From contig NZ_KB908456.1 of the NCBI RefSeq assembly GCF_000381965.1, forward strand, positions 62,001 to 126,000: a stretch of 64,000 bases of DNA. The letters run 5' to 3'. Position numbers and translations under genes: made by a program. Numbering within the stretch: the stretch's first letter is position 1; every line of letters begins with the position of its first letter. The DNA is from Oceanimonas smirnovii ATCC BAA-899. Lineage in GTDB: Bacteria; Pseudomonadota; Gammaproteobacteria; Enterobacterales; Aeromonadaceae. Below are positions 16,854 through 26,320 of the stretch, in pieces. The notes below the pieces were generated by a model. It made no database searches. It was given only the letters and a program-made list of their open reading frames with translations, and had not been told where the DNA came from.

Positions 16854-19322
16854 ATGGCAATTTCAAGAAGACGTTTTCTTCAGGGGCTGGCGGCGGGCTC
16901 GGCTGCTGCCCTGATTGGCCCGGGTTTGCTGGTACGCAGTGCAGAGGCTGCGGTCACCGCCGAGGGAAGCTGGAAAATGGCCGGCTCCCACTGGGGAGCC
17001 TTCAAGGCGCTGGTCAAAGGCGGTGTGGTGACCGAGGTCAAACCCTTTGAACTGGACCAGCACCCCACCGATATGCTCAACGGTATTAAAGGACTTATTT
17101 ATAATCCGTCACGCATTCGCTACCCCATGGTCCGCCTGGACTGGCTTAAAAACCGCCATAACAGCGATACCAGCCAGCGGGGAGATAACCGTTTTGTGCG
17201 GGTAACCTGGGATGAAGCGCTCGATCTGTTTTATGAAGAGCTGGAGCGCATTCAAACCCAATATGGGCCCTGGGCGCTGTACGCCGGCGCTACCGGCTGG
17301 CGTCAGACCGGCCAGTTCCACAGCTGTGGCAGCCATATGCAGCGGGGCGTCAACCTGCACGGTAACTTTGTCAACAAGGTAGGTGACTACTCCACCGGTG
17401 CCGGTCAGGTTATCATGCCCTATGTCCTTGGCTCTACCGAGGTATACGATCAGGGTACTTCCTGGCCGCTTATTCTGGAGCACACCAACACCCTGGTGCT
17501 GTGGGCCAATGATCCCTTCAAAAACCTGCAGGTAGGCTGGAACTGTGAAACTCATCAGTCATACGGCTATCTGGCCCAGCTGAAAGAAAAAGTCACCAGC
17601 GGTGATATCAAGGTTATTTGTGTGGATCCGGTACGCTCCAAAACCCAGCAATATCTGGGTTGTGAGCATCAGTATATTCATCCGCAGACCGATGTGGCCT
17701 TTATGCTGGGACTGGCGCATACCCTCTACGCCGAAAAGCTGCATGACGAGCAATTCCTCGGCACCTATACGCTCGGCTTTGAGCCCTTTATGGATTATGT
17801 GCTGGGCAAAACCGAAGACAAAGTAGAAAAAACGCCGGAGTGGGCCGCTGACATCTGCGGTATAGAAGCAGACGCCATTCGCGACTTTGCCCGCCTGCTG
17901 GCATCCGGCCGAACTCAGCTGATGTTTGGCTGGGCCATTCAGCGTCAGCAGCATGGCGAGCAGCCCTATTGGGCCGGTGCCGTGCTGGCCGCCATGCTGG
18001 GCCAGATTGGCCTGCCCGGAGGCGGCATCAGCTACGCCCATCACTACAGCTCCATTGGCGTGCCCGGCACTAATGCCAGCGCACCGGGTGGTTTTCCGCG
18101 CAACCTGGATCCCGGCAAAAAGCCGGTGCACGATAACGAAGACTTTAACGGTGCCAGCCGCATTATTCCGGTAGCCCGCTGGATTGACTGCCTGCTGGAG
18201 CCGGGCGGCAAGATTCAGTACAACGGCAGCGAAGTCACCTATCCGGACATCAAAATGTGCGTATTCAGCGGCTGTAACCCCTGGCATCACCATCAGGATC
18301 ACAACCGCATGAAGCAGGCGTTTCGCAAGCTGGAAACCGTGGTCACCATCGATTATTCCTGGAACGCCACCTGCCGTTTCTCGGATCTGGTGCTGCCTGC
18401 CTGCACCCAGTTTGAACGCAACGATATCGATATTTACGGCTCCTATGTCAAACGCGGCCTGCTGGCCATGCACAAGCTGGTGGATCCTTTATTTCATTCG
18501 CGCAGTGACTTCGATATTTTCACCGATTTGTGCCGCCGCTATGGCCGCCATGAGGAATATACCCAGGGCAAAGACGAGCGCCAGTGGCTGGAGCAGCTTT
18601 ATAACGAGTGTAAGGATGCCAATAAAGACACTTATCCCATGCCGGAATTTAACGAGTTCTGGGAGAACGGCTATGTAGATTTTGGCGAAGGAGAAAACTG
18701 GGTGCGTCATGCTGACTTTCGCAAAGATCCGGAAGTCAACGCCGTGGGCACTCCTTCAGGCTTTATCGAGATAAGCAGCCGTAAAATTGGTAACTATGGC
18801 TATGACGACTGCAAGTCTCACCCGGTATGGATGGAAAAAGCCGAGCGCTCTCATGGTGGCCCCGGCTCCGATAAACACCCGCTGTGGCTGCAGTCGGTCC
18901 ATCCTGATCAGCGTTTGCACTCACAAATGTGCGAATCCGACGAATACCGCACCACTTATGCGGTGCAGGGCCGGGAGCCTGTTTATATCAATCCTGATGA
19001 CGCCGCCGCACGCGGCATTCAGGACGGCGACCTGGTGCGAGTATTCAACGATCGCGGCCAGCTGCTGGCCGGAGCCCGGATTTCTGACCTTTATCCCACA
19101 GGAGTGGTGCGTATTCATGAAGGTGCCTGGTATGGTCCTGTTGATGCCAGCATAGGGGCACTTGATACCTATGGCGATCCTAATACGCTGACCCTGGATG
19201 TGGGCTCTTCCAAGCTGGCTCAGGCACCCAGTGCCAACACCTGCCTGGTAGACATCGAGAAATTTACCGGTGACGTGCCCGCCGTCACTTCCTTTGGCGG
19301 CCCGCAAATGGTGGAGATTTAA
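16854..19322 (+). CDS. torA: Trimethylamine-N-oxide reductase, molybdopterin catalytic subunit
   Basis: 822 residues. The twin-arginine signal SRRRFLQ (residues 4-10) with a following hydrophobic stretch and AEA cleavage region directs export of the folded enzyme by Tat. The [13 protein letters not shown] region holds the serine ligand of the molybdenum, placing it in the DMSO reductase family (TorA/BisC/DorA group). It reduces TMAO to TMA in the periplasm as the end of an anaerobic respiratory chain. TorC donates electrons; TorD inserts the cofactor. Ribosome site GGAGAG lies upstream. The stop shares one base with the torD start. Confidence 0.96.
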   Translation: MAISRRRFLQGLAAGSAAALIGPGLLVRSAEAAVTAEGSWKMAGSHWGAFKALVKGGVVTEVKPFELDQHPTDMLNGIKGLIYNPSRIRYPMVRLDWLKNRHNSDTSQRGDNRFVRVTWDEALDLFYEELERIQTQYGPWALYAGATGWRQTGQFHSCGSHMQRGVNLHGNFVNKVGDYSTGAGQVIMPYVLGSTEVYDQGTSWPLILEHTNTLVLWANDPFKNLQVGWNCETHQSYGYLAQLKEKVTSGDIKVICVDPVRSKTQQYLGCEHQYIHPQTDVAFMLGLAHTLYAEKLHDEQFLGTYTLGFEPFMDYVLGKTEDKVEKTPEWAADICGIEADAIRDFARLLASGRTQLMFGWAIQRQQHGEQPYWAGAVLAAMLGQIGLPGGGISYAHHYSSIGVPGTNASAPGGFPRNLDPGKKPVHDNEDFNGASRIIPVARWIDCLLEPGGKIQYNGSEVTYPDIKMCVFSGCNPWHHHQDHNRMKQAFRKLETVVTIDYSWNATCRFSDLVLPACTQFERNDIDIYGSYVKRGLLAMHKLVDPLFHSRSDFDIFTDLCRRYGRHEEYTQGKDERQWLEQLYNECKDANKDTYPMPEFNEFWENGYVDFGEGENWVRHADFRKDPEVNAVGTPSGFIEISSRKIGNYGYDDCKSHPVWMEKAERSHGGPGSDKHPLWLQSVHPDQRLHSQMCESDEYRTTYAVQGREPVYINPDDAAARGIQDGDLVRVFNDRGQLLAGARISDLYPTGVVRIHEGAWYGPVDASIGALDTYGDPNTLTLDVGSSKLAQAPSANTCLVDIEKFTGDVPAVTSFGGPQMVEI

Positions 19323-19996
19323 TGACACACTCTGTTGAGGCAGGCACTGTCCTGCCCTTTTTTTCCAGTGAACACTGGCAACGGCAGGCAGTGCTGTGCC
19401 AGTGGTTTTCAACTCTGATGTTCAAAGAGCCGGATGATGCCACACTGGCCGCCTATCAGGCCGGAGATGCCACTCCTCTGCTGAACTGGCTGAGTGAAGA
19501 CGGCCTGCAGACAGAAACCGGAGCCCTGCGCTCGGCCATTGCCGGCCTGAGTGTGTTTGAACACCCCAGACTGGAGCTGGCAGCAGACTTTGCCACCCTG
19601 TTTTTAAGTGACGCCCGCCACAGTGCCGCGCCTTATGCCTCTTGCTATCTTACCGAACGCGGCGGCTTTATGGCTGAGCCAGCCCGGCGCATGGCCGCGC
19701 GCCTGGAAAATGCCGGTGTTATGCTGCCAGCGGAAGTCAAGGAGCCGGCAGATCACCTGGCGGTGATGCTGGACTACCTGGCTGGCGGCTATCGTCAGCT
19801 GGCAGAGCAGGACGCCAGTGCCGGGGGTGACACACTGAAAGGGATAGGTCAGTTTCTGGAACAGGAGCTGTGCAGCTGGCTGCCGGCATTTTATCAGCGT
19901 TGCCGGCAAGCCCGGGTTGCCAGTACCTTCTACCCTGCACTGGCCGGACTGATAACCGCATTTTGCCAAAACCGGCAACAGGAAACACGCACCTGA
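19322..19996 (+). CDS. torD: TorD chaperone for TorA maturation
   Basis: 224 residues, all-helical, in the TorD/DmsD family. The family motif is seen in APYASCYLTERGGFMAEPARRM and in EPADHLAVMLDYLAGGY (about residues 138-154), matching the EPxDHL-x-LE motif of these chaperones. It binds the TorA signal and apoenzyme in the cytoplasm, aids molybdopterin insertion and prevents early export. The ATG overlaps the torA stop (TAATG), so translation is probably coupled. It ends three bases before the convergent GGDEF-EAL gene. Confidence 0.95.
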   Translation: MTHSVEAGTVLPFFSSEHWQRQAVLCQWFSTLMFKEPDDATLAAYQAGDATPLLNWLSEDGLQTETGALRSAIAGLSVFEHPRLELAADFATLFLSDARHSAAPYASCYLTERGGFMAEPARRMAARLENAGVMLPAEVKEPADHLAVMLDYLAGGYRQLAEQDASAGGDTLKGIGQFLEQELCSWLPAFYQRCRQARVASTFYPALAGLITAFCQNRQQETRT

Positions 19997-19998
19997 AT

Positions 19999-21933
19999 TC
20001 AGCCGGCAGGAGTGTAGCGCTGCTGCCGGTTTTCCTGTAACCATACCGCCACTTTTTCTGCCGGCATGGGTCGTGCCAGCAAATAGCCCTGACCATGGGC
20101 ACAGCCCAGCTGCTCAAGCCTGTCTCTTTGTCCTGCCAGTTCAATACCTTCGGCGGTGACCGCCATATTCAGGCTGTCGGCCAGCCGAATAATGGCATCC
20201 ACCATATCCGCCGCACGCTGATCCGTGGTCACGTCTGCTACAAAAGACTTGTCTATTTTCAGCTTGTTTACCGGCAGCTGACGCAAATGGCTGAAAGAAG
20301 AATAACCGGTGCCAAAGTCGTCCATTGCAATTTCCACGCCCAGCTTGCGCAGTGCAGTCAGATTATCCACCGAGCTGGCGGTATCCCACAGGCTGGTGTC
20401 TTCGGTAATTTCCAGCACCAGTGCTGACGCCGGCAACCCTACCCGCTGCAAAATGATATTAACGGTACTGGCCAGCTCACCGCTCATAAAAATTTCCGGA
20501 CTGATATTTACATTTACTTTCAGGTAAGTGTGTCCCTGGCGATGCCACTCCCGCAGCTGCTGACAGGCCGTTAACAGCACCCACTGGTTCAGCACATGGG
20601 CCAGACCATGATGTTCGGCAACTGCAATCACTTCCAGCGGACTGATTTGGCCATGTTCGGCAGAATGCCAGCGCAGCAGCGCCTCAAAAGACTCGATGCT
20701 GCCACCTTTCAGACAAAATATGGGCTGGTATAACAGTGTTAACTCGTCATTCTCAATGGCCAGCTGTAACGCCACTGCCAGCTTCTGACTACGCAGCCGC
20801 CGTTCATCCATGCCCTGCTCAAACAACTGAAACGATAATCGGGGGTTATGCTTGGCATAATACATGGCGGTATCGGCATGACTTAACAGGTCCGCCATGG
20901 AGACACCGTGCTCGGGATAAAGGCTGGAGCCAATACTGGCTCTGGGCGACAAACAACCGTCGGGCAGACGAATGTCTGCCGACAGTGCTTTCAGCATGGC
21001 CTGTGCAAAGCGCTCGGCTTGTTCTCGCCTGGTATAGGGCTGTATCACCACAAATTCGTCGCCACCAAGGCGGGCCACATGGCCCTGCCCTTTCAGCGCC
21101 AGCCTCAAACGAGATGCCACCACCTTAAGCACCCTATCGCCCACATCATGACCCAGGCTGTCATTAATGGCCTTGAACCCGTTCAAATCCACCATATGCA
21201 CCGCCAGCGTAGTGCCTTTGCGCTCGGCCTGTGCCAGCGCGCGGTTCATCATCTGATAAAAGTTAATGCGGTTGGGCAGACCGGTCAGCATATCATGATA
21301 GGCCATGTAGCGATTGCGCCGGTTTTCCCGAATCACCAGCCACAGCAGCAGAGCACCACTGACCAGCAATCCTCCCAGATAAATGGTAGAACGCAGTCGG
21401 ATATCGCCGATAATATCCAGCTGTTGCTGTACATTGGCCCCGGAAAAGCTGTCCACATTAATTTCCCTGACCAGGTGACGATATGGCTCCAGCTCCTGCC
21501 TTAGTGCCAAAGCAGTCTGACGGTCATTATCAGCAAGCTGATACACACCGGGTTCCCATTGCTTTAACTGCTCAAAAAGCGCCGTCAGCACTGCCATGAC
21601 GCCCGGCTGCTCACGCATGGGCCGGCTTTCTTCTCCCTCAATAAGGGTGTTCAGGCGGCTCCACAGCAACTCGAAACGCAGTTGCACATGATCAGCGCCT
21701 TTGGTGCCTGCGGCTAATGCGGTTAATGCGTGATCGAACTTCAGCACTTCCATTTCCAGCTCGGAACTGGCCCAGCCCACCGCCTTGATAGTAGACGAAA
21801 CATAACCGACTACATCCAGATCCCGGTTGTAGCTGTAAATGGAGCTGACGGTAAACAACAGTGCGGCAACTGTCAGTACCACCATTTTGATTGAGTTTGA
21901 AATCACTGAATATCCAGCTGCTTTACCTGCCAC
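19999..21933 (-). CDS. Membrane GGDEF-EAL protein (c-di-GMP turnover)
   Basis: 644 residues. Two membrane segments (about 16-32 and 183-202) enclose a helical periplasmic sensor region. The diguanylate cyclase domain has ARLGGDEFVV, an intact GGDEF motif; the phosphodiesterase domain has SFEALLRW, intact EAL, with DDFGTGYSSFSHLR and KIDKSFV. Either or both activities are possible. Its start overlaps the end of the upstream molybdopterin-fold gene by 31 bases, so the two form an operon, suggesting that the secreted partner feeds the periplasmic sensor. An internal ATG at 21885 is an alternative start. Confidence 0.9.
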   Translation of the reverse strand: MAGKAAGYSVISNSIKMVVLTVAALLFTVSSIYSYNRDLDVVGYVSSTIKAVGWASSELEMEVLKFDHALTALAAGTKGADHVQLRFELLWSRLNTLIEGEESRPMREQPGVMAVLTALFEQLKQWEPGVYQLADNDRQTALALRQELEPYRHLVREINVDSFSGANVQQQLDIIGDIRLRSTIYLGGLLVSGALLLWLVIRENRRNRYMAYHDMLTGLPNRINFYQMMNRALAQAERKGTTLAVHMVDLNGFKAINDSLGHDVGDRVLKVVASRLRLALKGQGHVARLGGDEFVVIQPYTRREQAERFAQAMLKALSADIRLPDGCLSPRASIGSSLYPEHGVSMADLLSHADTAMYYAKHNPRLSFQLFEQGMDERRLRSQKLAVALQLAIENDELTLLYQPIFCLKGGSIESFEALLRWHSAEHGQISPLEVIAVAEHHGLAHVLNQWVLLTACQQLREWHRQGHTYLKVNVNISPEIFMSGELASTVNIILQRVGLPASALVLEITEDTSLWDTASSVDNLTALRKLGVEIAMDDFGTGYSSFSHLRQLPVNKLKIDKSFVADVTTDQRAADMVDAIIRLADSLNMAVTAEGIELAGQRDRLEQLGCAHGQGYLLARPMPAEKVAVWLQENRQQRYTPAG

Positions 21934-22421
21934 ACGAGCATTTCGTGATAGCGCTTGGTGTCATATTCAGAATGCTCCGACAGGGGTAACATCACCCAGA
22001 GCGGACCTTTATCCCGGACTTTTATGATTTCTCCGTCAAGCCGGGTGCTCAGCAGAAAGGGATGCTTGCGCACCATATTCATGCTGAGATCATTATGATA
22101 GTCATTCAAGGCAATAACGCGGACATTTTCTCCTTCAGCCCCGAGATAATTCAGCAAATCGCTCAACAGCACACCACTGAAGTGATGTTTTTGCCCGGTC
22201 CAGGGAGTACCGGTAAAAAAACCATGCTGTGACAGCTGGTCCAGCATCTCGCGGTCGAATATTGCCTTTCCGTTGCTATTGGTGCGCTCAATATTACCGG
22301 TCACTGTCAGTATGACCGCCTGTTCAGGCCTGACCAATGGCTGTGCGGCCCACGCGGGCAATGCAGCGCAAAAAACCAGTAATAAAACACGGCTAAAACT
22401 GAAAAGCGGATTGGTTTGCAT
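21903..22421 (-). CDS. Secreted molybdopterin-fold-like protein without the cofactor cysteine
   Basis: 172 residues with a signal peptide (about 1-25, ending AWAAQP). The mature part, including ILTVTGNIERTNSNGKAIFD, HFSGVLLSDLLNYLGAEG and IALNDYHNDLSMN, follows the oxidoreductase molybdopterin-binding (SUOX) fold. The cysteine that ligates molybdenum in true enzymes is absent: the mature protein has no cysteine at all. It is therefore likely a periplasmic binding or sensory protein. It is cotranscribed with the GGDEF-EAL gene, overlapping its start. Confidence 0.7.
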   Translation of the reverse strand: MQTNPLFSFSRVLLLVFCAALPAWAAQPLVRPEQAVILTVTGNIERTNSNGKAIFDREMLDQLSQHGFFTGTPWTGQKHHFSGVLLSDLLNYLGAEGENVRVIALNDYHNDLSMNMVRKHPFLLSTRLDGEIIKVRDKGPLWVMLPLSEHSEYDTKRYHEMLVWQVKQLDIQ

Positions 22422-22561
22422 AGTGTCATCCCTGTCGACTGTGCTGATGTTGTTATTATATCAAAGACTCAAAAGACTATAGTGCAGCACTGAGGATTCG
22501 AACATAAACAACAAGCAGCTTGCGGCCAGTACCACGTCCGGATCAGGCCTGGAATAGGCAC

Positions 22562-22741
22562 CTAGCGCATACTTTTATCGCTGTCTGCTGTGTCAGCACC
22601 TGACGCAGCAGAGCGCTGCCGGCGACAGCGCTCTGAACAATATTTAACCTGCTCCCAATCTCTGGCCCATTTTTTTCGCCAGCTGAACGGCCGGCCGCAC
22701 ACCAAACAGGTTTTTTGCGGTAAATAGGGTTTCTTGTGCAT
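22562..22741 (-). CDS. DUF2256 small zinc-ribbon-like protein
   Basis: 59 residues, start reverse complement of 22739-22741. The segment [20 protein letters not shown] followed by [21 protein letters not shown] is the DUF2256 signature: CxxC ... CxxxC with W-R-KKW. Function is unknown; a zinc knuckle is inferred. It begins two bases after the stop of the nucleotidase gene, so translation is probably coupled, with no good ribosome site of its own. The C-terminal 15 residues are non-conserved. Confidence 0.85.
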   Translation of the reverse strand: MHKKPYLPQKTCLVCGRPFSWRKKWARDWEQVKYCSERCRRQRSAASGADTADSDKSMR

Positions 22742-22743
22742 GA

Positions 22744-24687
22744 TTACAGCCGGTTCAGTGTTACTCCGGTTTCACGCAGCGGTGTCAGCAGTGGCTGCTG
22801 ATCACGCACATATTCTACAAAGGCGCTGGCATCAGTATTGCATTTTACGCCCTGAGCCCGGCAATTCAGGGGCTGATTAATATAGTGCACTTGAATTGCT
22901 CCTCCCGCGGCTTTATCCAGGCGGGCAACCGGAAAGGCGGTTAACTGGCCATTAACCCAGGCCAGATCCGTTCTGTCAGTCAGTACCCGCTGGGCTTCAT
23001 AGAGTGTATTCCAGCCGTCATTACCCGACGCACTGTAGCCGTTCATCACCACAGTATAACTGGCATTGGGATCCAGCCGTTGCCAGCCCGCGTCGGTCTT
23101 TACTTCCAATGAACGCAAAAAACCGGCGTCTTTACGGGTTTCATTAAACTCGTAACGTAGACCCGCCACATAGGGGAAGCGGCCGGTATGAGCGCCTTGC
23201 GGCAAAGAGGCATTAATGGTTTCCAGCAGCAGCGCTGCTATTTGCCTGCCGGTGAGCGACACCACACTCAGCGGATTGGCAAAAGGCAGCAGCTCCAGAG
23301 AGACATTGCCTTCTTTCAGCTCACCGGGTTCAAGACTGGTGCGTACCGAGCCGGCATTGACCAGTGCAATATCCGCCTTGCGGCCGGTTACCGCCTGCAC
23401 CTGAGGCGTGTTGATCCAGTACAGCTGGCTGGCTGCCACCAGAGGAGCAACCTGAGACTGAGTACCATCTCGGGCTGGCAAGCGGCGGTGAGTTAACGTG
23501 GCCGGCACATGACCAATGACCTTACCGTAAGCCGCCATCAATGCTGGCCGGTATTGAGCATCAATATGCTCACGCAGTGCTTTATCTTCCTGCACTACGG
23601 CCAGACGCGGATCGTTGGCAATCCGCCCGTTAAGCGCGGCTTGTTCGTCATCATTCAGCCGGCTGGCGTCAGTTCGACGAATATCCGTATAAAAAAGACC
23701 ATCGGTAAGCAGGGTATTGTTACCTTCACAGCGGCTGACCCGGCCGTCTTTGGTAAAAGTGACCGTTACCCGGCCCATGGCCTGAGCATATTGGCCTGCC
23801 TGCACCACACAGGTTTTAGCGCGGCCATCGGGGTTGGTAACCAGCTGGGCATAGTCAGGTTGCTTGCCCATGCCCAGATCGGAAAAATCTCCCAGCAGAC
23901 TGTGGGAATGACCACCTACAATCACATCGATGCCATTCACACCGGCAGCCAGACGCTGATCCCGCTCCAGTCCAAGATGGGTAACCGCAACAATGTGCTT
24001 AACCCCCTGAGCACGCAGCGCATTCACCGTGCTCTGTGCTGCCTTGAGCTCCTGTTCAAACACCAGCTTGCCCGTGTTTGGGGCAATGTCCGGCATGTTT
24101 TCAAGGGTCAGTCCGATAATGGCAACCACAGGATCCCGGCCTGCATCCTCCATACTCTCAAGGCGCTCTTTATCGTTACCATCAAGGGAGTAAAGCACAT
24201 AGGGCAGCAGCCCGGCATCTTTCAGTGCCGGGTCTGTACTGGTATCTATATTGGTGGCCAGCACCGGAAAGTTAACGCTCTGAATAAACTGCGCCAGTCG
24301 CTGGTTGCTGATATCAAACTCATGATTACCCAGCACCATGGCATCCAGCCCCAGCCGGCTCAGAATATCCGCATTCATGGCCCCCTGGTTCAGTTTGAAA
24401 TAGCCAGTACCCTGCCAGGCATCGCCGCCATGAACAAACAGCAGCGGCTGCTGTTGCTGTTTCGCCTGCTCCCGCAGCGTATTAGCCTGTGTCAACAGCC
24501 GCGGATGACCGCCCAGACGAGTATAAAGCGGACGGCCGTCCAGGGTGATGGGCGCATCACTGGCATCAAAGTGAGCATGAGTGTCGTTAATATGTGCCAG
24601 TGTCAGTGTAAATGGCAGATCCGGCTGCTGACTGGCACAGCCGGACACCAACAGCGCCAGCGCGCCGGTCAGCAACCGTTTGTTCAT
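22744..24687 (-). CDS. 5'-nucleotidase/UDP-sugar hydrolase-type lipoprotein (UshA family)
   Basis: 647 residues. The N-terminus [20 protein letters not shown] has a lipobox (LVSGC), so it is a lipoprotein. The calcineurin-like phosphoesterase domain has [30 protein letters not shown] and [11 protein letters not shown]; the C-terminal 5'-nucleotidase domain has [14 protein letters not shown] and [12 protein letters not shown]. It should strip phosphate from extracellular nucleotides and hydrolyse UDP-sugars, letting nucleosides be taken up. It heads an operon with the tiny DUF2256 gene. Confidence 0.9.
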   Translation of the reverse strand: MNKRLLTGALALLVSGCASQQPDLPFTLTLAHINDTHAHFDASDAPITLDGRPLYTRLGGHPRLLTQANTLREQAKQQQQPLLFVHGGDAWQGTGYFKLNQGAMNADILSRLGLDAMVLGNHEFDISNQRLAQFIQSVNFPVLATNIDTSTDPALKDAGLLPYVLYSLDGNDKERLESMEDAGRDPVVAIIGLTLENMPDIAPNTGKLVFEQELKAAQSTVNALRAQGVKHIVAVTHLGLERDQRLAAGVNGIDVIVGGHSHSLLGDFSDLGMGKQPDYAQLVTNPDGRAKTCVVQAGQYAQAMGRVTVTFTKDGRVSRCEGNNTLLTDGLFYTDIRRTDASRLNDDEQAALNGRIANDPRLAVVQEDKALREHIDAQYRPALMAAYGKVIGHVPATLTHRRLPARDGTQSQVAPLVAASQLYWINTPQVQAVTGRKADIALVNAGSVRTSLEPGELKEGNVSLELLPFANPLSVVSLTGRQIAALLLETINASLPQGAHTGRFPYVAGLRYEFNETRKDAGFLRSLEVKTDAGWQRLDPNASYTVVMNGYSASGNDGWNTLYEAQRVLTDRTDLAWVNGQLTAFPVARLDKAAGGAIQVHYINQPLNCRAQGVKCNTDASAFVEYVRDQQPLLTPLRETGVTLNRL

Positions 24688-24725
24688 TAATAAGCTCCCT
24701 GAATAAATAATGAGCGCAAGCGCGA

Positions 24726-25589
24726 TCAGCTGGTAAACACCACGGTTTTACCCTGATGCAGAAACACCCTTTGTTCTATGTGATATTGCACCGCCCGGGA
24801 CAGGGTAATGCATTCTATGTCTTTACCCTTGGCAATCAGCTGCTCGGGATAATGGCTATGATCCACCACTTCCACGCCCTGAGTAATAATCGGGCCTTCA
24901 TCCAGCTCATTATTGATATAATGGGCCGTGGCTCCCACCAGTTTAACACCCTTATCATAAGCCTGATGATAAGGGCTGGCCCCTTTAAAGCCCGGCAGCA
25001 GTGAATGGTGAATATTAATGGCACGGCCGGTCAGCTCGGCGCTCATGGCCGGGCTCAGCATTTGCATATAACGGGCCAGCACCACCAGATCTGCTTCGCA
25101 TTCCCGTACTATGCTCATTACCTGGGCTTCCTGCTCGGTGCGGTTATCATCATTTACCGGCAGGTGATAATAGGGAATATGGTGCCAGTCGGCCAGCCGC
25201 TGTAAGTCGGAATGATTGGAGATAATGGCAGGAATTTCCATCGCCAGCTGCCCGGTGCGATAACGATACAGCAGATCATTCAGACAGTGATCCAGCCGTG
25301 ACACCATCACCACCACATTGGGCCGGTATTGGCGGGCAGTAAGTTGCCATTGCATATCAAACCCTTCAGCCCGGGGCGCAAAGCCCGCCCTGAACGCGAC
25401 TTCATCAAAAGCGTGCTCCGTGGGCGGACGAAATTCAACACGAATAAAAAAGTGGCGGCTCAGCACATCGTCAAAGGTCTGCATCTCCACCACATAGCAG
25501 CCCTGCTCGCGCAGATAGCGGGTGACTACATCCACGGTGCCCAGGTTGCCCGGGCAGTGAGCGGTAAGATAGTAGGTGTCTTTTGGCAT
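24726..25589 (-). CDS. purU: Formyltetrahydrofolate deformylase
   Basis: 287 residues. It hydrolyses 10-formyl-THF to formate and THF, supplying formate for PurT and balancing one-carbon pools. An N-terminal ACT-type domain (YYLTAHCPGNLGTVDVVTRY, HFFIRVEF) is followed by a formyltransferase domain with INIHHSLLPGFKGASPYHQA (catalytic His and Asn) and ELDEGPIITQGVE. The start at 25589 follows GGGAGAA; a longer open frame extends 22 codons upstream without support. The nearest gene upstream on the same strand is a GNAT gene with a weak hairpin between them. Confidence 0.94.
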   Translation of the reverse strand: MPKDTYYLTAHCPGNLGTVDVVTRYLREQGCYVVEMQTFDDVLSRHFFIRVEFRPPTEHAFDEVAFRAGFAPRAEGFDMQWQLTARQYRPNVVVMVSRLDHCLNDLLYRYRTGQLAMEIPAIISNHSDLQRLADWHHIPYYHLPVNDDNRTEQEAQVMSIVRECEADLVVLARYMQMLSPAMSAELTGRAINIHHSLLPGFKGASPYHQAYDKGVKLVGATAHYINNELDEGPIITQGVEVVDHSHYPEQLIAKGKDIECITLSRAVQYHIEQRVFLHQGKTVVFTS

Positions 25590-25624
25590 GGCCACTGAAG
25601 GTTCTCCCGGTTTATAAATAACAA

Positions 25625-25640
25625 GCCGCCTGACGGCGGC
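25625..25640 (-). terminator. Possible weak terminator between GNAT gene and purU
   Basis: GCCGCC-TGAC-GGCGGC hairpin; on the minus strand it is followed by TTGTTATTTATAAA, a loose T-rich tract. Confidence 0.45.
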
Positions 25641-25688
25641 GTTATTGTGCGGCAAAGCCGGGCGTTTCGCCAGCCGGGCAAGGGGCGT

Positions 25689-26159
25689 TCAGCCCAGCTT
25701 TTTTTCCATAATAAAGCGGGTAAAGGTCAGCCCGGCTTTGCACACTTGCTGCTGGTCTATCAACACAAATCCCCGCTGCTCAAACATGGGCCGCGACAAT
25801 ACGCTGGCATCCGTCGTGAGACAATCCACGCCGCGACGACGGGCTTCCTGCTCAATTTCGCCGCACAAACGGCTTGCAAGCCCCCTGCCCGAGTGCTGCT
25901 CAAGCACATAAACCAGTGCCAGATAGTTATCGGGATTCAGGGTAGCAAAGGCCACGGGAATATTATGCAGCGTCATCACTCGAGTATAGCCACTGCGAAT
26001 AAGGCGGCTGAAGTTATCCCGATAGAGGTAAGGAAACGCCGCCCACACCTGTACCTGCTCATCGCTGTATCCGCGTCGCCCCTGCCCCATCACGGCATCG
26101 TGATAAATCAGCTCCAGGCTGCTGAAGTCGGTTTCCTGATAGTCTCTGCTTAAATACAT
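25689..26159 (-). CDS. GNAT-family N-acetyltransferase
   Basis: 156 residues. The acetyl-CoA loop is seen as VLEQHSGRGLASRLCGEIEQ (the RGLASRL part matches the Q/RxxGxG/A motif), followed by the fourth-strand pattern DCLTTDASVLSRPMFEQRGF typical of GNAT proteins of the YafP/ElaA-like kind. The substrate cannot be told. The start at 26159 has CGGAG at good spacing; the frame extends nine codons upstream without a ribosome site. Confidence 0.85.
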   Translation of the reverse strand: MYLSRDYQETDFSSLELIYHDAVMGQGRRGYSDEQVQVWAAFPYLYRDNFSRLIRSGYTRVMTLHNIPVAFATLNPDNYLALVYVLEQHSGRGLASRLCGEIEQEARRRGVDCLTTDASVLSRPMFEQRGFVLIDQQQVCKAGLTFTRFIMEKKLG

Positions 26160-26320
26160 GACAACTCCGAATACAAGCCCATTCACTCTTGGTGCGCAAA
26201 TATCATAACAAAGCTGTGTCAGCGGATCTGCGCCTGACCACGGATTTGCGCTATTCTAGCCACTTTCAAATATTTATCGATTCGATAAGCTGTTGTTCAT
26301 CAGTTTCACGGGAATAAATC

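Noticed and set aside
23509-24690. 393-codon plus-strand frame opposite the nucleotidase gene
   Set aside because: Antisense shadow; the minus strand carries clear phosphoesterase motifs and a lipobox.
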